64,000 bases of DNA from Erythrobacter sp. NAP1 (GTDB lineage: Bacteria > Pseudomonadota > Alphaproteobacteria > Sphingomonadales > Sphingomonadaceae). The stretch lies in NCBI RefSeq assembly GCF_000152865.1, contig NZ_CH672390.1, positions 1,992,474 through 2,056,473 on the forward strand. The letters run 5' to 3'. This document shows, one piece after another, positions 50,886 through 60,820 of this stretch; within the stretch, counting starts at the first letter, position 1, and each line of letters begins with the position of its first letter. The translations under genes were made by a program, and so were the position numbers. Under the pieces are notes generated by a model. The model saw only the letters and a program-made list of their open reading frames with translations, was not told the origin of the DNA and did no database searches.

Positions 50886-51074
50886 ATGGTGGACATACAA
50901 AACGCACACTCAGAACCCCCTCAATCACCCGAACGATCGCGCAAGCGCTATTGCGAGGCCTCCTCTACTGGACGTTTCGCGCGGTTTTTCGGTCTTCGCG
51001 GCGCTCTTGACCTCAAACGCGATACGGCTCAGCATCGTCGCCACGCGTGGCTTTACGAGGATATGCTGACATGA
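50886..51074 (+). CDS. Small hypothetical protein, overlaps CBS gene
   Basis: 62 residues from the ATG at 50886 to a TGA that overlaps the next ATG in an ATGA junction (51071-51074). The product is basic and Arg-rich (PERSRKRYCEASSTGRFARFFGLRGALDLKRD) with no membrane segment. The start/stop overlap with the following gene is the main evidence that it is real; the SD is weak. I do not recognise a family. Confidence 0.55.
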   Translation: MVDIQNAHSEPPQSPERSRKRYCEASSTGRFARFFGLRGALDLKRDTAQHRRHAWLYEDMLT

Positions 51075-51589
51075 GGATCGCCGACCGGACAGAATTCGCA
51101 AGCAAGGCCCCGCCACTCACCTGCACGCCCGACACGATTGTTTTCGACGCCGTTACACAAATGGCAGAGAAGAACTTCGGCTCGATCTTCGTGACCGATC
51201 CGGACAATCGCGTTCTCGGCGTCATGACTGAGCGAGACATCTTCCGCCGCGTGATCGGTGCAAGCCGCGATCCAAAGACCACGCCGGTCAGCGAAGTGAT
51301 GACGACCGAAGTGCGCGCTGCTCACAAGGACGACCAGATCCTCGACTGGATGCAGATCATGTCGAATGAGAGGTTTCGCCGACTGCCTATCGTCGACGAA
51401 GACAAGCGCCTCATCGCGGTGATGTCGCAGGGTGATTTCGTCGGCTACACGTGGCCGCAACTGCTCGGGCAGGTCGGCCAGATGGCGCAGGCGACGCTGG
51501 GTCCGCGCTTCAATCAGCTAGCCATTGCCGGTGGCATTGCGGTCTACACGATCATCCTTGTGATCGTGCTGCTTTACGCAACGCGTTAG
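51071..51589 (+). CDS. Tandem-CBS-domain protein with C-terminal membrane anchor
   Basis: 172 residues from the ATG at 51071, in a four-base overlap with the small upstream gene. Two CBS domains span about 10-65 and 75-130 ([66 protein letters not shown]). A single hydrophobic helix at the end ([22 protein letters not shown]) should anchor it. CBS pairs bind adenine nucleotides and regulate partner proteins; the partner here is unknown. Its stop overlaps the convergent MCP stop by four bases. Confidence 0.88.
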   Translation: MRIADRTEFASKAPPLTCTPDTIVFDAVTQMAEKNFGSIFVTDPDNRVLGVMTERDIFRRVIGASRDPKTTPVSEVMTTEVRAAHKDDQILDWMQIMSNERFRRLPIVDEDKRLIAVMSQGDFVGYTWPQLLGQVGQMAQATLGPRFNQLAIAGGIAVYTIILVIVLLYATR

Positions 51590-53385
51590 CCGCCCACCTC
51601 GAGATCGCGCGCCGAGCGGCGAACATCAGCGATAAAGCGGCCTGCCTTCGTGCGAAGATCATCGGCATGGTCGCCCAGAGCGTTTGCGCTTGCAACCACG
51701 TCATCGGCAGCCGTGCCCGTTTCCTCGCTAGCTTTACGCAACTCGGAGAGGCGCTGGCTGACCTGACGCGAACCTTCGGCGACAGTGTCGATATTGCGCG
51801 CCAGTTCCTCGCCCGAAACCGATTGCTGGTCCACCGCGCTCGCGATCATGACTGCGGCCTGTTCGAGTTCGCCGATCTGTTCGACGATCGAGGTCAGGTC
51901 GCCCGCGCTTGAGCGAGTAGAATCCTGCATTGTTTGAATCTTCTCGGCGACCGAGCTGGTCGCGTTCGAGGTCTGCATGGCCAATTCCTTCACCTCGCTC
52001 GCGACGACCGCGAAACCGCGGCCCGCTTCGCCGCCGCGCGCCGCTTCGATCGACGCGTTCAGGGCAAGCAGGTTCGTGCGCTGAGCGATGGTTTGGATGA
52101 GACCTGCAATCTCGCCAATCTCTTCACCGGCTTTCGCAAGGTCGTTCATGCGCGTGTTCGCGCTTGCAACGAGAGTGGTCGCATCGCGCGCAAGCGTCGC
52201 CGATGCAGAAGCCTGACGGCTAATCTCGGTGATCGACAATGCAAATTCGTCGGTTGCTGCGGCGGCCGCTGTAACGTTCGCGGTTGCCTTTTCCATCGCA
52301 TCGCTGGCGCTGTCGGCTTGGTTGTTCGAGCCATCTGCGAGGCTGACCATCTGTTTTGACGTCGCCTTGAGCTGTTCCGATGCCGCTGAAACGGCGGTGA
52401 TCAATTCGCCGACTGAAACTTCGAACCCGTCTGCCAGCCCTTCGAGCAGCTGGCTTTTTTCAAGGCGCAGCTTGCGCATTTGCTCACTCACATCTTGCTG
52501 TTGAGCCAGTTGCTCCTCGACCTCGCGGGCACGGGAATCGGTCATTTCACGCAAGGTCTCTGCACTGCTGCGGAAGACCTCCAGCGCCCGCGCCATCGCA
52601 CCAATTTCATCGCCGCGTTCGCGGCCAGGAATAACCGTGTCGGACGCCCCTTGAGAAATCTCTTCCATGGCATGGGTCATCTCGGTGATCTTGCCCGAGA
52701 CGCTGCTGGCGATGCGGCGCGATCCTACGAAAGAGGCGAAAGTCAGCGCGATAAAAAGGACGAGTAAAAAAACGAGCGAGCGGGCGATACCTGCGAAAAC
52801 TGGCTCGGCTGCTTGGGTGGAACGTTGGTTCAAGCCATCGGTTGCGATCTGAAGCGATGCGTTGATTTCATCAATCCGCGCGGCGATTGATCCGGCCTCT
52901 TCAGCGCTCGGCGTCGTCGCGGAGGCTTGCTGAGCAATGCGCTCCACATCGCGTCCTGCGGTGGTTATGGCACTGAGCAGACCGGCGTCCAGTCGGCTGA
53001 CATCGCTGTTGAGTGCGCCGGTAAGAAGCGTTGAAGCTTCGTCGAGCGCCTCACGCGATGCGGTAAGGTCGGCCCCATCACCGCTTTGCGCAAACGCGGT
53101 AATGTCGTCGCGAGCATTGAAAAGCTGGACCGAGGCATTTGCACTGCTGGCATCGGCCGTGCTGAGCGCGCGAAGATCTTCGCCAGCGTGACTGAAGTAA
53201 GTCATCGTCCCGAGGATCGCGCCAGCCAGCACGAAGGTGACAAGCGTGCTCGCGAACACCACAGCCTTGAGCTTTACGGCCAGAGAAAGACGCTCATGCC
53301 AGGCGTGCGTGTGCTCTTCGCTCTCACGCCCGACCCCATCCTCAACGTCCGTTGCAGGCACGAAGCCGGCAGACTGAATGTTCAC
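51586..53385 (-). CDS. Methyl-accepting chemotaxis protein
   Basis: 599 residues from the ATG at 53385. TM1 is about 36-62, a helical periplasmic sensor follows to about 200, TM2 is about 203-226, then HAMP (about 228-285, ending [16 protein letters not shown]), a coiled linker and the MCP signalling domain (about 330-590). The tip sequence is [37 protein letters not shown]. It would signal to CheA/CheW; no other chemotaxis genes are in this window, so it is an orphan receptor here. The sensor domain resembles generic four-helix types and gives no ligand clue. Confidence 0.93.
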   Translation of the reverse strand: MNIQSAGFVPATDVEDGVGRESEEHTHAWHERLSLAVKLKAVVFASTLVTFVLAGAILGTMTYFSHAGEDLRALSTADASSANASVQLFNARDDITAFAQSGDGADLTASREALDEASTLLTGALNSDVSRLDAGLLSAITTAGRDVERIAQQASATTPSAEEAGSIAARIDEINASLQIATDGLNQRSTQAAEPVFAGIARSLVFLLVLFIALTFASFVGSRRIASSVSGKITEMTHAMEEISQGASDTVIPGRERGDEIGAMARALEVFRSSAETLREMTDSRAREVEEQLAQQQDVSEQMRKLRLEKSQLLEGLADGFEVSVGELITAVSAASEQLKATSKQMVSLADGSNNQADSASDAMEKATANVTAAAAATDEFALSITEISRQASASATLARDATTLVASANTRMNDLAKAGEEIGEIAGLIQTIAQRTNLLALNASIEAARGGEAGRGFAVVASEVKELAMQTSNATSSVAEKIQTMQDSTRSSAGDLTSIVEQIGELEQAAVMIASAVDQQSVSGEELARNIDTVAEGSRQVSQRLSELRKASEETGTAADDVVASANALGDHADDLRTKAGRFIADVRRSARDLEVGG

Positions 53386-53490
53386 TACAGTTCCCCCTCG
53401 ATCAAACCGGGAAGTTTGATCCGGAACCCTAAAGCGATGCTCCCTAAAATTGAGTAAACCCGGATTTAACCATGCGCGGTGCGCGTGCAG

Positions 53491-53856
53491 TTACTGTGCG
53501 GTCCGCTGCATGATTTCAATCCGGTTGCCGAACGGGTCTTTGGTGAAGAACCGGCGATAACCCTCGACCGGCTTATCTTGCTTGGTCTCGTAACCGGCTT
53601 CGACAAGTGCGGTTTCTAGCGCATCAATGTCGTCGACGAGCAGCGCCGGGTGCGCTTTGCTGGCGGGGCGAAAGTCTGGGTCAACGCCGATATGGAGGCT
53701 GAGTGTCCCGCTTTCGAACCAGCAACCTTGCGATGACAGGTTCGCCGGTTTTGGCACCTCGCGCATACCGAGCAGGCCTGCAAAGAACTCGCGAGCTTCG
53801 TCCTCGCCGCCTTCGGGTATGGCCAATTGGACGTGGTCGAGGCCGATTACGGCCAT
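53491..53856 (-). CDS. VOC-family (glyoxalase/dioxygenase superfamily) protein
   Basis: 121 residues, a single VOC fold: GLDHVQLAIPEG at the N-terminus with the first His, LSLHIGVDP in the middle, and GYRRFFTKDPFGNRIEIMQ at the C-terminus with the conserved Glu. These are the usual metal-ligand positions. Its ATG shares one base with the stop of the Rel gene upstream (TGATG), so it is co-translated with it. The reaction is unknown; such small VOC proteins are often annotated glyoxalase-like. Confidence 0.87.
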   Translation of the reverse strand: MAVIGLDHVQLAIPEGGEDEAREFFAGLLGMREVPKPANLSSQGCWFESGTLSLHIGVDPDFRPASKAHPALLVDDIDALETALVEAGYETKQDKPVEGYRRFFTKDPFGNRIEIMQRTAQ

Positions 53857-55946
53857 CAGATACGGTCGGCCTGTGCGACCGCGTCGCTCGCGCGAAGGGC
53901 GCTCAGGATACGGGTGAGGTGTGCGAGGTCGTTGACCTCGGCGTCGATCTCGTAAGTCGTGAAAGGATGGTCGAGCTGTGTCTGGATCAGGCTTTTGACG
54001 TTGATCTTGTTCTGCGCAAACACGCCCGCCATTTCGGCCAGCGTACCTGGCCGGTCATAGATCGTCACGGTCAGTCGACCCACCGCGCCATGCGAACGGC
54101 GCCCCCAGTTGAGGTCGAGCCAATCCGTGTCGACGCCGCTTGCCAGTTCGAGGCAGTCGATGGTGTGAACCGCCACGCGTTCGCCCTTGCGCCTCAAACC
54201 CACGATCCGGTCGCCAGGAAGCGGGTGGCAGCATTCTGACAATTCGAAAGCAACTCCGGGCGTCAGACCGCGGATCGAGATCTGGCGCTCATGCTTTGAC
54301 CATTCCTCGTCCTCTTCGAATTCCGCCGTGCAGCCGGGCACAAGCGCTTCCATAACTTCGCGGTCGGAAATCTTGCCCGCGCCCACCGCGAACATCAGGT
54401 CATCAGGTTCATCCATGCCGAGCCGCTCGACCGCCTTGCGGATCGCTTTCTTGCCGATGCGCGCAGGCACGCGGGCAGCGATGGCGTCGAACAGTTTCGA
54501 GCCGATCTCGGCAATCTCGTCCCGCTCCTTCAGGCGCACCGCGCGCCGGATCGCCGCGCGCGCCTTGCCGGTGACGACGAAGCCAAGCCACGACAATTGC
54601 GGCTCCGCGCCTGCACCCTTGATAATCTCGACCACGTCGCCATTCGTGAGCTGCGTGCGAAGCGGCATGTGGCGCCCGTTGATCTTTGCGCCAACGGTCG
54701 CAAGTCCCAGGTCGGTGTGAACCGCAAAAGCGAAGTCGACCGCGGTCGATCCCTTCGGCAGCTGAAACAGCGCACCCTTGGGCGTGAAAGCGAAGATGCG
54801 GTCCTGATAAATCGCAAGCCGCGTGTGCTCGAGCAGCTCCTCTGCATCGTGGCTCGCGTCCACGATCTCGATCAGATCGCGCAACCAGCCAACCTGCCCG
54901 TCGGCCTTGTCGTCCTGCTTGTAGGCCCAGTGCGCGGCGAGGCCGAATTCATTCCTCTGATGCATTTCGCGCGTGCGAATCTGCACTTCGACGCGCATCG
55001 AGTTTTCGTACATCAGCGACGTGTGAAGCGAGCGATAGCCGTTGTTCTTGGGCGTCGAGATGTAGTCCTTGAACTTGCCCGGAAGGAACTGCCACGTCGT
55101 GTGCAGAACGCCCATCGCCCGGTAGCAGTCCGCGACGTCCTCGGTCAGGACGCGGAAGGCCATGATGTCGGTGACCTGCTCGAACGAGACGTGGCGTTCG
55201 CTCATCTTGGTCCAGATCGAATAGGGATGCTTCTCGCGGCCCGAGACTTCGACCTGAAGCCCCGCTTCGGCCAGCGCCTGCTTGATCTTCAGCGCAATCG
55301 CATCGACCTGCCCGCCATCCTTGCCGCGCAGTTCATCGAGGCGCTTGGTGATGGTGGTGAAGGCTTCGGGCTCGAGCTCCTTGAAGGCGAGCGCCTGCAT
55401 CTCGCGCATATATTCGTACATGCCCACACGCTCAGCGAGCGGCGCGTAAATATCCATCGTCTCGCGCGCGATGCGCTGGCGCTTTTCGGGCTTCTTGATG
55501 AAGTGAAGCGTTCGCATGTTGTGAAGCCGGTCGGCGAGCTTGACCAGCAGAACCCGAATATCCTCGGACATGGCGAGCAGGAACTTGCGCAGGTTCTCCG
55601 CCGCACGCTCGTTTTCCGGCATCGCTTCGATCTTTGACAGCTTGGTCACGCCATCGACCAGCCGGGCGACTTCCGGACCGAAGTTTTCCTCGATATCGTC
55701 GATCGTCGCGAGCGTATCCTCGACCGTATCGTGCAAGAGCGCGGTCATGATCGTTTCCTGATCGAGCTGCAGGTCGGTCATCAGGCCTGCCACCTCGATC
55801 GGGTGCGAGAAATAGGGATCGCCGCTCGCGCGCTTCTGGCTGCCATGCTTCTGCACGGTGTAGACATAGGCGCGGTTAAGCGCGGCCTCGTCGGCCTCAG
55901 GGTCGTAATCCTTGACCCTTTCAACAAGTTCGTACTGGCGCAGCAT
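53856..55946 (-). CDS. Bifunctional (p)ppGpp synthetase/hydrolase
   Basis: 696 residues from the ATG at 55946 (MLRQYELVERVKDYDP, the start usual in alphaproteobacterial Rel proteins; an earlier in-frame codon at 56042 adds an unconserved leader). The HD hydrolase domain is intact (HPIEVAG, LLHDTVEDT, KLADRLHNMRTL), then the synthetase domain (DIMAFRVL, NNGYRSLHTSL, EVQIRT.EMH), TGS (IFAFTPKGALFQLPKG), a zinc-finger/helical region with CCHPLPGD and a C-terminal ACT domain (LTVTIYDRPGTLAEMAGVF). It makes and degrades the stringent-response alarmones and is probably the only long Rel/Spo protein of the cell. A VOC gene follows, sharing one base. Confidence 0.95.
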   Translation of the reverse strand: MLRQYELVERVKDYDPEADEAALNRAYVYTVQKHGSQKRASGDPYFSHPIEVAGLMTDLQLDQETIMTALLHDTVEDTLATIDDIEENFGPEVARLVDGVTKLSKIEAMPENERAAENLRKFLLAMSEDIRVLLVKLADRLHNMRTLHFIKKPEKRQRIARETMDIYAPLAERVGMYEYMREMQALAFKELEPEAFTTITKRLDELRGKDGGQVDAIALKIKQALAEAGLQVEVSGREKHPYSIWTKMSERHVSFEQVTDIMAFRVLTEDVADCYRAMGVLHTTWQFLPGKFKDYISTPKNNGYRSLHTSLMYENSMRVEVQIRTREMHQRNEFGLAAHWAYKQDDKADGQVGWLRDLIEIVDASHDAEELLEHTRLAIYQDRIFAFTPKGALFQLPKGSTAVDFAFAVHTDLGLATVGAKINGRHMPLRTQLTNGDVVEIIKGAGAEPQLSWLGFVVTGKARAAIRRAVRLKERDEIAEIGSKLFDAIAARVPARIGKKAIRKAVERLGMDEPDDLMFAVGAGKISDREVMEALVPGCTAEFEEDEEWSKHERQISIRGLTPGVAFELSECCHPLPGDRIVGLRRKGERVAVHTIDCLELASGVDTDWLDLNWGRRSHGAVGRLTVTIYDRPGTLAEMAGVFAQNKINVKSLIQTQLDHPFTTYEIDAEVNDLAHLTRILSALRASDAVAQADRI

Positions 55947-56085
55947 TGACGTGAATATGTGCTGCACCGCGTCATCCGGCAAGCGCAAAGCTTGCAAGCA
56001 TGAAAGGTTGTGATCGGGGTTTGTCCCTACAGGTGAGAGCACGCTATCTTGGTCATGACCGCGCTAGCCATTCCTGGTGGCCCAT

Positions 56086-57915
56086 ATGCGCTCCCCCTCC
56101 TTCATCCGCTGGCTTTACCTGGCGAGCCTTGCGTGCCTCCTCGCATGCGTGGGGGCCGTGGCGGCCATTGTTCTGGGACTCGTCCAGACAGGATCGAATG
56201 ACGAGCTTGGCCTTGCTGCCATTGTTTGCCTGCTTGCCTCGGTATTCCTGCGAGAAGCGGTGTCGCGCCAACGGGCGCGGCTCAGGAATACAGACCTGCG
56301 GACCAAGCTTCGCAAACTCGAGGAAGCCAACAGGCTTCTTGAACTCACCGAGACAACGGCAAGGGTCGGGCACTGGCGGCTCGATCTGGCCACCAACGAA
56401 GTTTACTGGTCGCCCGGCACCTTCGCCATCCATGGGATAAAAGGCACGACCCCGCCCCCTCTCGACAAGGCGATAGAGCTGTTTCACGAAGATGACCGCG
56501 ACATTGTCGAGAACGCCGTCGAACAATCGCGTCGGAGCGGCCTCCCGTTCGAGTTTCGTGCTCGCCTGATCCGCGCCGATGGTTCGGTTCGCCACACGCA
56601 AAGCACCGCGCTGGTCGAGTACGGCGAAGACGGCGCTCCGGTGGCCTTGTTCGGGGTTTTCTGCGACCGGACCGACGAAGAGGTCATGCAAAGCGAATTG
56701 CGCACCGCGCGCAATGAAGCGAATGCGATGGCCGAAGCCAAGAGCTCGTTCCTTGCAAAGATGAGCCATGAAATCCGGACACCGATGAACGGCGTCATGG
56801 GCTTTGCCGAGTTGCTGTCGCGCAGTGATCTCTCACACGAACAGGCCCGGCATGTCGAATTGATAAGGGAATCGGGGAAGGCGCTTCAGACGCTGCTGAA
56901 TGACATCCTCGATCTTTCGAAAATCGAATCCGGCGAGTTCCGCGTCAAGGAAGAGCCAGCGAATATCTCTCACTTGGTCAAACGGACAATCCAACTGTTC
57001 GAGCCGCTCGCCCGCGAAAAAGTCATTGGGCTTTCAAGCCAGGTATCAGATACGCTGCCCCAGTTCGCGATGCTGGACGCGCTGCGCCTTCGGCAGGTGC
57101 TGAGCAACCTCGTGGCCAATGCTATCCGGTTCACCGATCGCGGAGGTGTGAGCGTCATCGTCGAGCCCTCGCCATCAGGCATCGCCTTTACCGTGAGAGA
57201 CACTGGCACCGGCATTCCGGAAGAAATGATCGAGGCCATCTTCGATCCGTTTTCGCAATCCGACGGAGGTAACAGCACTCGGCGCGGGGGAACCGGTCTT
57301 GGCCTTTCGATCAGCCGTCAGCTTGCCGAATTAATGGGCGGTGAGCTGGACGTGATAAGCACTGTCGGGCTGGGTTCCTCCTTCATCCTGACCTTGCCGC
57401 TCGTACCAGCAACTTCTGCGCAGATACCGCCGCGACAAGAGCCGCTGAACTTTGATCCCAATCCTTGCGATGCCTGCCATTGCCGGATCCTGCTCGCCGA
57501 GGATTTCGACATCAATCAGGAATTGATCCGCGAAATGGGCAAGCAATTGGGCCTCGATTTCGACCTGGTCGAAGACGGTCGCGCCGCCCTCGATGCGGTC
57601 ATTTCTGCAAACGCGCGCGGCAAACCTTACTCGCTGGTCCTGATGGACTTGCAGATGCCGCGCATGGACGGATTGGAAGCCACCCGCGCGATCCGTGCCG
57701 CCGGTTTTGATGCAGAGACTTTGCCCATCATCGCGCTAACCGCCAACGCTTTCGAGGATGATATCGAGGCGTGCCGAGAGGCTGGAATTCAGGAACACGT
57801 CGCAAAGCCGCTTGAATTGCAGCGACTGCGCGATGCCCTGCAACGCTGGCTCAAGGGCACCGACGCTGCCTCCGGCATGCGCCGTAGCTGCGCGGCAAGA
57901 GCGATCAACGGGTAA
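56086..57915 (+). CDS. PAS-containing hybrid histidine kinase
   Basis: 609 residues from the ATG at 56086 (a GTG nine bases earlier is possible). Two N-terminal transmembrane helices (about 8-30 and 38-55) and a short coiled coil lead to a PAS domain (TARVGHWRLDLATNEVYWSPGTFAIHG), HisKA with the phospho-His in MSHEIRTPMNGVM, an intact HATPase (NLVANAIRFTDRGG, VRDTGTGIPEEM, RGGTGLGLSI) and a C-terminal receiver (RILLAEDFDINQELI, LVLMDLQMPRMDG). No dedicated output gene is next to it, so the pathway is unknown. Divergent from the Rel gene. Confidence 0.92.
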   Translation: MRSPSFIRWLYLASLACLLACVGAVAAIVLGLVQTGSNDELGLAAIVCLLASVFLREAVSRQRARLRNTDLRTKLRKLEEANRLLELTETTARVGHWRLDLATNEVYWSPGTFAIHGIKGTTPPPLDKAIELFHEDDRDIVENAVEQSRRSGLPFEFRARLIRADGSVRHTQSTALVEYGEDGAPVALFGVFCDRTDEEVMQSELRTARNEANAMAEAKSSFLAKMSHEIRTPMNGVMGFAELLSRSDLSHEQARHVELIRESGKALQTLLNDILDLSKIESGEFRVKEEPANISHLVKRTIQLFEPLAREKVIGLSSQVSDTLPQFAMLDALRLRQVLSNLVANAIRFTDRGGVSVIVEPSPSGIAFTVRDTGTGIPEEMIEAIFDPFSQSDGGNSTRRGGTGLGLSISRQLAELMGGELDVISTVGLGSSFILTLPLVPATSAQIPPRQEPLNFDPNPCDACHCRILLAEDFDINQELIREMGKQLGLDFDLVEDGRAALDAVISANARGKPYSLVLMDLQMPRMDGLEATRAIRAAGFDAETLPIIALTANAFEDDIEACREAGIQEHVAKPLELQRLRDALQRWLKGTDAASGMRRSCAARAING

Positions 57916-57921
57916 GGCGGA

Positions 57922-58779
57922 TCAGCTCCAGGTGGCGCGCGGCGGCAGGCTCATCAGGATGGCGTCGATATTGCCGCCGGTCTTGAGGCCGAAGATCGTG
58001 CCCCGGTCATAGACCAGATTGAACTCGGCATAGCGCCCGCGATATTCGAGCTGCTGCGCAACGTCGGCATCGTCGAAGTCGCTCTCCATCCGCTTGCGCA
58101 CAAGCTTGGGATAGATGTCGAGAAACGCCTTCCCTACGTCCTGCGTAAAGGCAAAATTGCGGTCGAAGCTCTGGTCGTCCTCACATTCGAGGTGGTCGTA
58201 GAAGATCCCGCCCACGCCGCGATGAACTTCGCGGTGGGGGATGTAGAAGTAATCATCCGCCCACTTCTTGTAGCGTTCGTAGTAGGTCGGATTATGAGCC
58301 ATGCAGGCGGCCCGCATGCTCGCGTGAAATTCCTCGGTATCTTCCTCGTAGGGAATCGGCGGGTTGAGGTCCGCGCCGCCGCCGAACCATGCGGCCTGCG
58401 TGGTCAAGAAGCGCGTGTTCATGTGCACGGCGGGCACATGCGGATTGTGCATGTGAGCGACCAGACTGATGCCGGTCGCGGTAAACTCGGGATGCTCGAC
58501 ACTCGCGCCGTTGACCTGGTTTGCGAACTGTTCGGAGAAGCGTCCGCGAACGGTCGAGACATTGACCCCGACCTTCTCGAACACCTTGCCCTTCATCAGG
58601 CCCTGCACACCGCCGCCGGGGTCGTCATTGCCTTCTTCTTCGCGGTTCCACGGCGTGTACTGAAAGCTCGCATCCGAGCCGGCCTCGCGCTCGATACTTT
58701 CGAAAGCCGCGCAGATCTGGTCGCGCAGACTTTCAAACCATTCCTTCGCGCGGCCCGTATGGCCTGCCCATTCGCTCAT
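57922..58779 (-). CDS. hemF: Aerobic coproporphyrinogen-III oxidase
   Basis: 285 residues from the ATG at 58779. Family blocks are clear: DPGGGVQGLMKGKVFEKVGVN, ATGISLVAHMHNPHVPAVHMNTRF, WFGGGADLNPPIPYEEDT, DDYFYIPHREVHRGVGGIFYDHLE and EYRGRYAEFNLVYDRGTIFGLKTGGN. The enzyme uses O2 to convert coproporphyrinogen III to protoporphyrinogen IX in haem synthesis and is soluble. Length fits the family. It is convergent with the hybrid kinase gene and divergent from pdeM. Confidence 0.95.
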   Translation of the reverse strand: MSEWAGHTGRAKEWFESLRDQICAAFESIEREAGSDASFQYTPWNREEEGNDDPGGGVQGLMKGKVFEKVGVNVSTVRGRFSEQFANQVNGASVEHPEFTATGISLVAHMHNPHVPAVHMNTRFLTTQAAWFGGGADLNPPIPYEEDTEEFHASMRAACMAHNPTYYERYKKWADDYFYIPHREVHRGVGGIFYDHLECEDDQSFDRNFAFTQDVGKAFLDIYPKLVRKRMESDFDDADVAQQLEYRGRYAEFNLVYDRGTIFGLKTGGNIDAILMSLPPRATWS

Positions 58780-58876
58780 GCTTGTCGATCCCTTCCCGTC
58801 TTAGCTTGGCATTGCCCGATGACAGCATGAGTGTCCACCCGCTTTGACACTTGTCAAACGCCTGCAATCGCGCCAG

Positions 58877-59593
58877 ATGAGGCAAATGGTTCCCGTTTCG
58901 TTCGCTCCACTCCCCTTCGCCGGGGAAGAGCTTGTCCTGACCAAATCGAATGCGCTTTACTGGCCGCGCGAGCGTGCTTTGCTGGTCGCTGACCTGCACC
59001 TTGAAAAAGGAAGCTGGTTTGCAAGCCATGGCCAGATGCTTCCACCTTATGACAGCCGTGAAACGCTCGAGCGGTTGGCGGACACGGTCAAGGCAACGGG
59101 CGCGCGGCGGGTCATTACGCTTGGAGACAACTTCCACGATGATGACGGTGTCTCGCGCCTCGACCCCTATGCGGCTGGAATGCTCGAATCGCTGACGCGC
59201 GCGCTCGACTGGGTCTGGATAACCGGCAACCACGACGAGAACATGCACCGCAGCTTTGGCGCTCAGCTGGCGAGCGAGATGGACGTCGCCGGCATCGTCC
59301 TTCGTCATGAAGCGCGGATGGGTGAGACCCGGCCAGAGCTTTCGGGGCATTACCACCCCAAGATGCGCGTTCATGTCAGGAACCGGCACATTGCGCGACC
59401 TTGCGGCGTGATCAGCCGATCACCGCTATCGGGCGATCGCATGATCCTTCCGGCGTTTGGTGCGTACACCGGCGGAATGGATGCAGGCTCGCCCGAAATC
59501 CTGAAGGCACTCAGCCCGGCAAACAGCATCGACGCCGTGCTGCCCGCGAAGGGCAAATTGGTTACCTTTCCGCTTTATCGCGCGGCAGCGTAA
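58877..59593 (+). CDS. PdeM-like ligase-associated metallophosphoesterase
   Basis: 238 residues from the ATG at 58877; ATG 58886 and an in-frame TTG at 58844 are alternatives and no SD decides. The phosphoesterase motifs run ADLHLEKG, LGDNFHDDDG, TGNHDEN and SGHYHPKMRVHV, with the PdeM-type FGAYTGGMD near the C-terminus. In other genomes this family sits with ATP-dependent DNA ligase and a helicase (ligase-associated DNA damage response); none of these is adjacent here. It probably acts as a DNA endonuclease or phosphatase. Confidence 0.85.
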   Translation: MRQMVPVSFAPLPFAGEELVLTKSNALYWPRERALLVADLHLEKGSWFASHGQMLPPYDSRETLERLADTVKATGARRVITLGDNFHDDDGVSRLDPYAAGMLESLTRALDWVWITGNHDENMHRSFGAQLASEMDVAGIVLRHEARMGETRPELSGHYHPKMRVHVRNRHIARPCGVISRSPLSGDRMILPAFGAYTGGMDAGSPEILKALSPANSIDAVLPAKGKLVTFPLYRAAA

Positions 59594-59656
59594 GACTCAT
59601 CTGGAGTTTTGCGCCCCGGAGCACTACATAAGGCGCATCAAGACTCAGGCTACAAC

Positions 59657-59661
59657 AGGAG
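59657..59661 (+). promoter_or_regulatory. Shine-Dalgarno site of infC
   Basis: AGGAG seven bases before an ATA codon at 59669-59671, in frame with the IF-3 coding sequence. No comparable site precedes the in-frame ATG at 59693 or the codon at 59609, so it decides the start. Confidence 0.75.
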
Positions 59662-59668
59662 AACACAC

Positions 59669-60211
59669 ATAGCCCGTCCACCTCGGCGTTCGATGGCCCC
59701 GCCAACTAAAAGCGGCCCTCGCTACGATCAGTTTATCCAGGTTCCCAAGGTCCGCGTCATCGACGACGAAGGCGAGAATCTGGGCGTAATGTACACCCGC
59801 GAAGCAGTTGAGCAGGCCCAGGACAAGGGCCTCAACCTGGTCGAAGTCAGCCCTAACGCTGACCCGCCGGTGTGCAAGTTCCTCGATGTCGGCAAGTATC
59901 GCTACGAAGCGCAGAAGAAGGCCAACGCCGCGCGCAAGACGCAGAAGACGCAAGACATCAAGGAAGTGAAGATGCGTCCCAACATCGACACGCACGATTA
60001 CGACGTGAAGATGCGCAACGTGAACAAGTTCATCGATCAGGGCGACAAGGTGAAAGTCACCCTGCGTTTCCGCGGCCGTGAGATGGCTCACCAGCATCTC
60101 GGCATGGACCTGCTCAAGCGGGTTCAGGAAGACGTCGAGGAAATCGCCAAGGTCGAAGCATTCCCACGCCTCGAAGGCCGCCAGATGCTGATGGTGCTCG
60201 CACCGAAGTAA
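59669..60211 (+). CDS. infC: Translation initiation factor IF-3
   Basis: 180 residues if translation starts at the ATA codon 59669, the only in-frame position with a well-placed AGGAG. The N-domain ([23 protein letters not shown]...[31 protein letters not shown]-like) and C-domain ([47 protein letters not shown]) are complete. IF-3 inspects initiator pairing in the 30S complex, and infC genes in many bacteria start with AUU or AUA so that IF-3 represses its own synthesis; the same is likely here. The usual partners rpmI and rplT do not follow: the next gene is convergent. Confidence 0.94.
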   Translation: [180 protein letters not shown]

Positions 60212-60214
60212 GGA

Positions 60215-60820
60215 TCAGGGAGCCGGGTGGACCATGGTCCAGAATTTTGGACCGCCACTCGGCACCTGCCATTCCTCGATAATCTCAAAACCCAGCCGGG
60301 CATAAATCGCGACGTTGCTTTCGGTCGCGGTTTCCAGAAGCGTGCCGAAGCCTTGCGCGGCGGCATGCTCAACGCCTGTGCGAACCAAGGCGCCTCCCCA
60401 GCCCTTGCCCTGTGCCTCAGGCGCGACGCCGACATAGCGCAGATAGACGTGCGGCTGTGGGTCGGGATGGCGTGCATGCATCGCCTCGGCCAGCTTGAGC
60501 CCGCGAGCGAGAGCCGGGCCAAAGACCCGCGCAAGCCGGAGATTGTCCCGAAAGCTCGCGATCAGGCCATCGGTGACCACGCCGGGCGGATACCACAGGG
60601 ATGCGGCGGCGGCATCGGGCGAAGCCAGCACTTCACCATGACGATGCGACTGCTCGGCCATCACGGCGAAAAATGCCGGAAGCGCACGGCGTCGACGTTC
60701 GGGCTTGGGTAACAGCCATCTCAGTGCCGGATCGTCCTGAAACGCGCGCGCGAGTGTCTCGGCTATCTGCTCTGACTTCTCGCCCGGCTGGACTGGCAAA
60801 ATGGGGCGATCGTCCCTCAC
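60215..60820 (-). CDS. GNAT-family N-acetyltransferase
   Basis: 201 residues. The GNAT acetyl-CoA site is visible as LRYVGVAPEAQGKGWGGALVR (about 125-145), followed by HAAAQGFGTLLETATESNVAIYARLGFEIIEEWQVP. It closely resembles the group in which the fold is preceded by AFQDDPALRWLLPKPERR. Substrate unknown. It starts at 60820, overlapping the upstream membrane-protein gene by four bases, and ends four bases from the convergent infC stop. Confidence 0.88.
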   Translation of the reverse strand: MRDDRPILPVQPGEKSEQIAETLARAFQDDPALRWLLPKPERRRRALPAFFAVMAEQSHRHGEVLASPDAAAASLWYPPGVVTDGLIASFRDNLRLARVFGPALARGLKLAEAMHARHPDPQPHVYLRYVGVAPEAQGKGWGGALVRTGVEHAAAQGFGTLLETATESNVAIYARLGFEIIEEWQVPSGGPKFWTMVHPAP

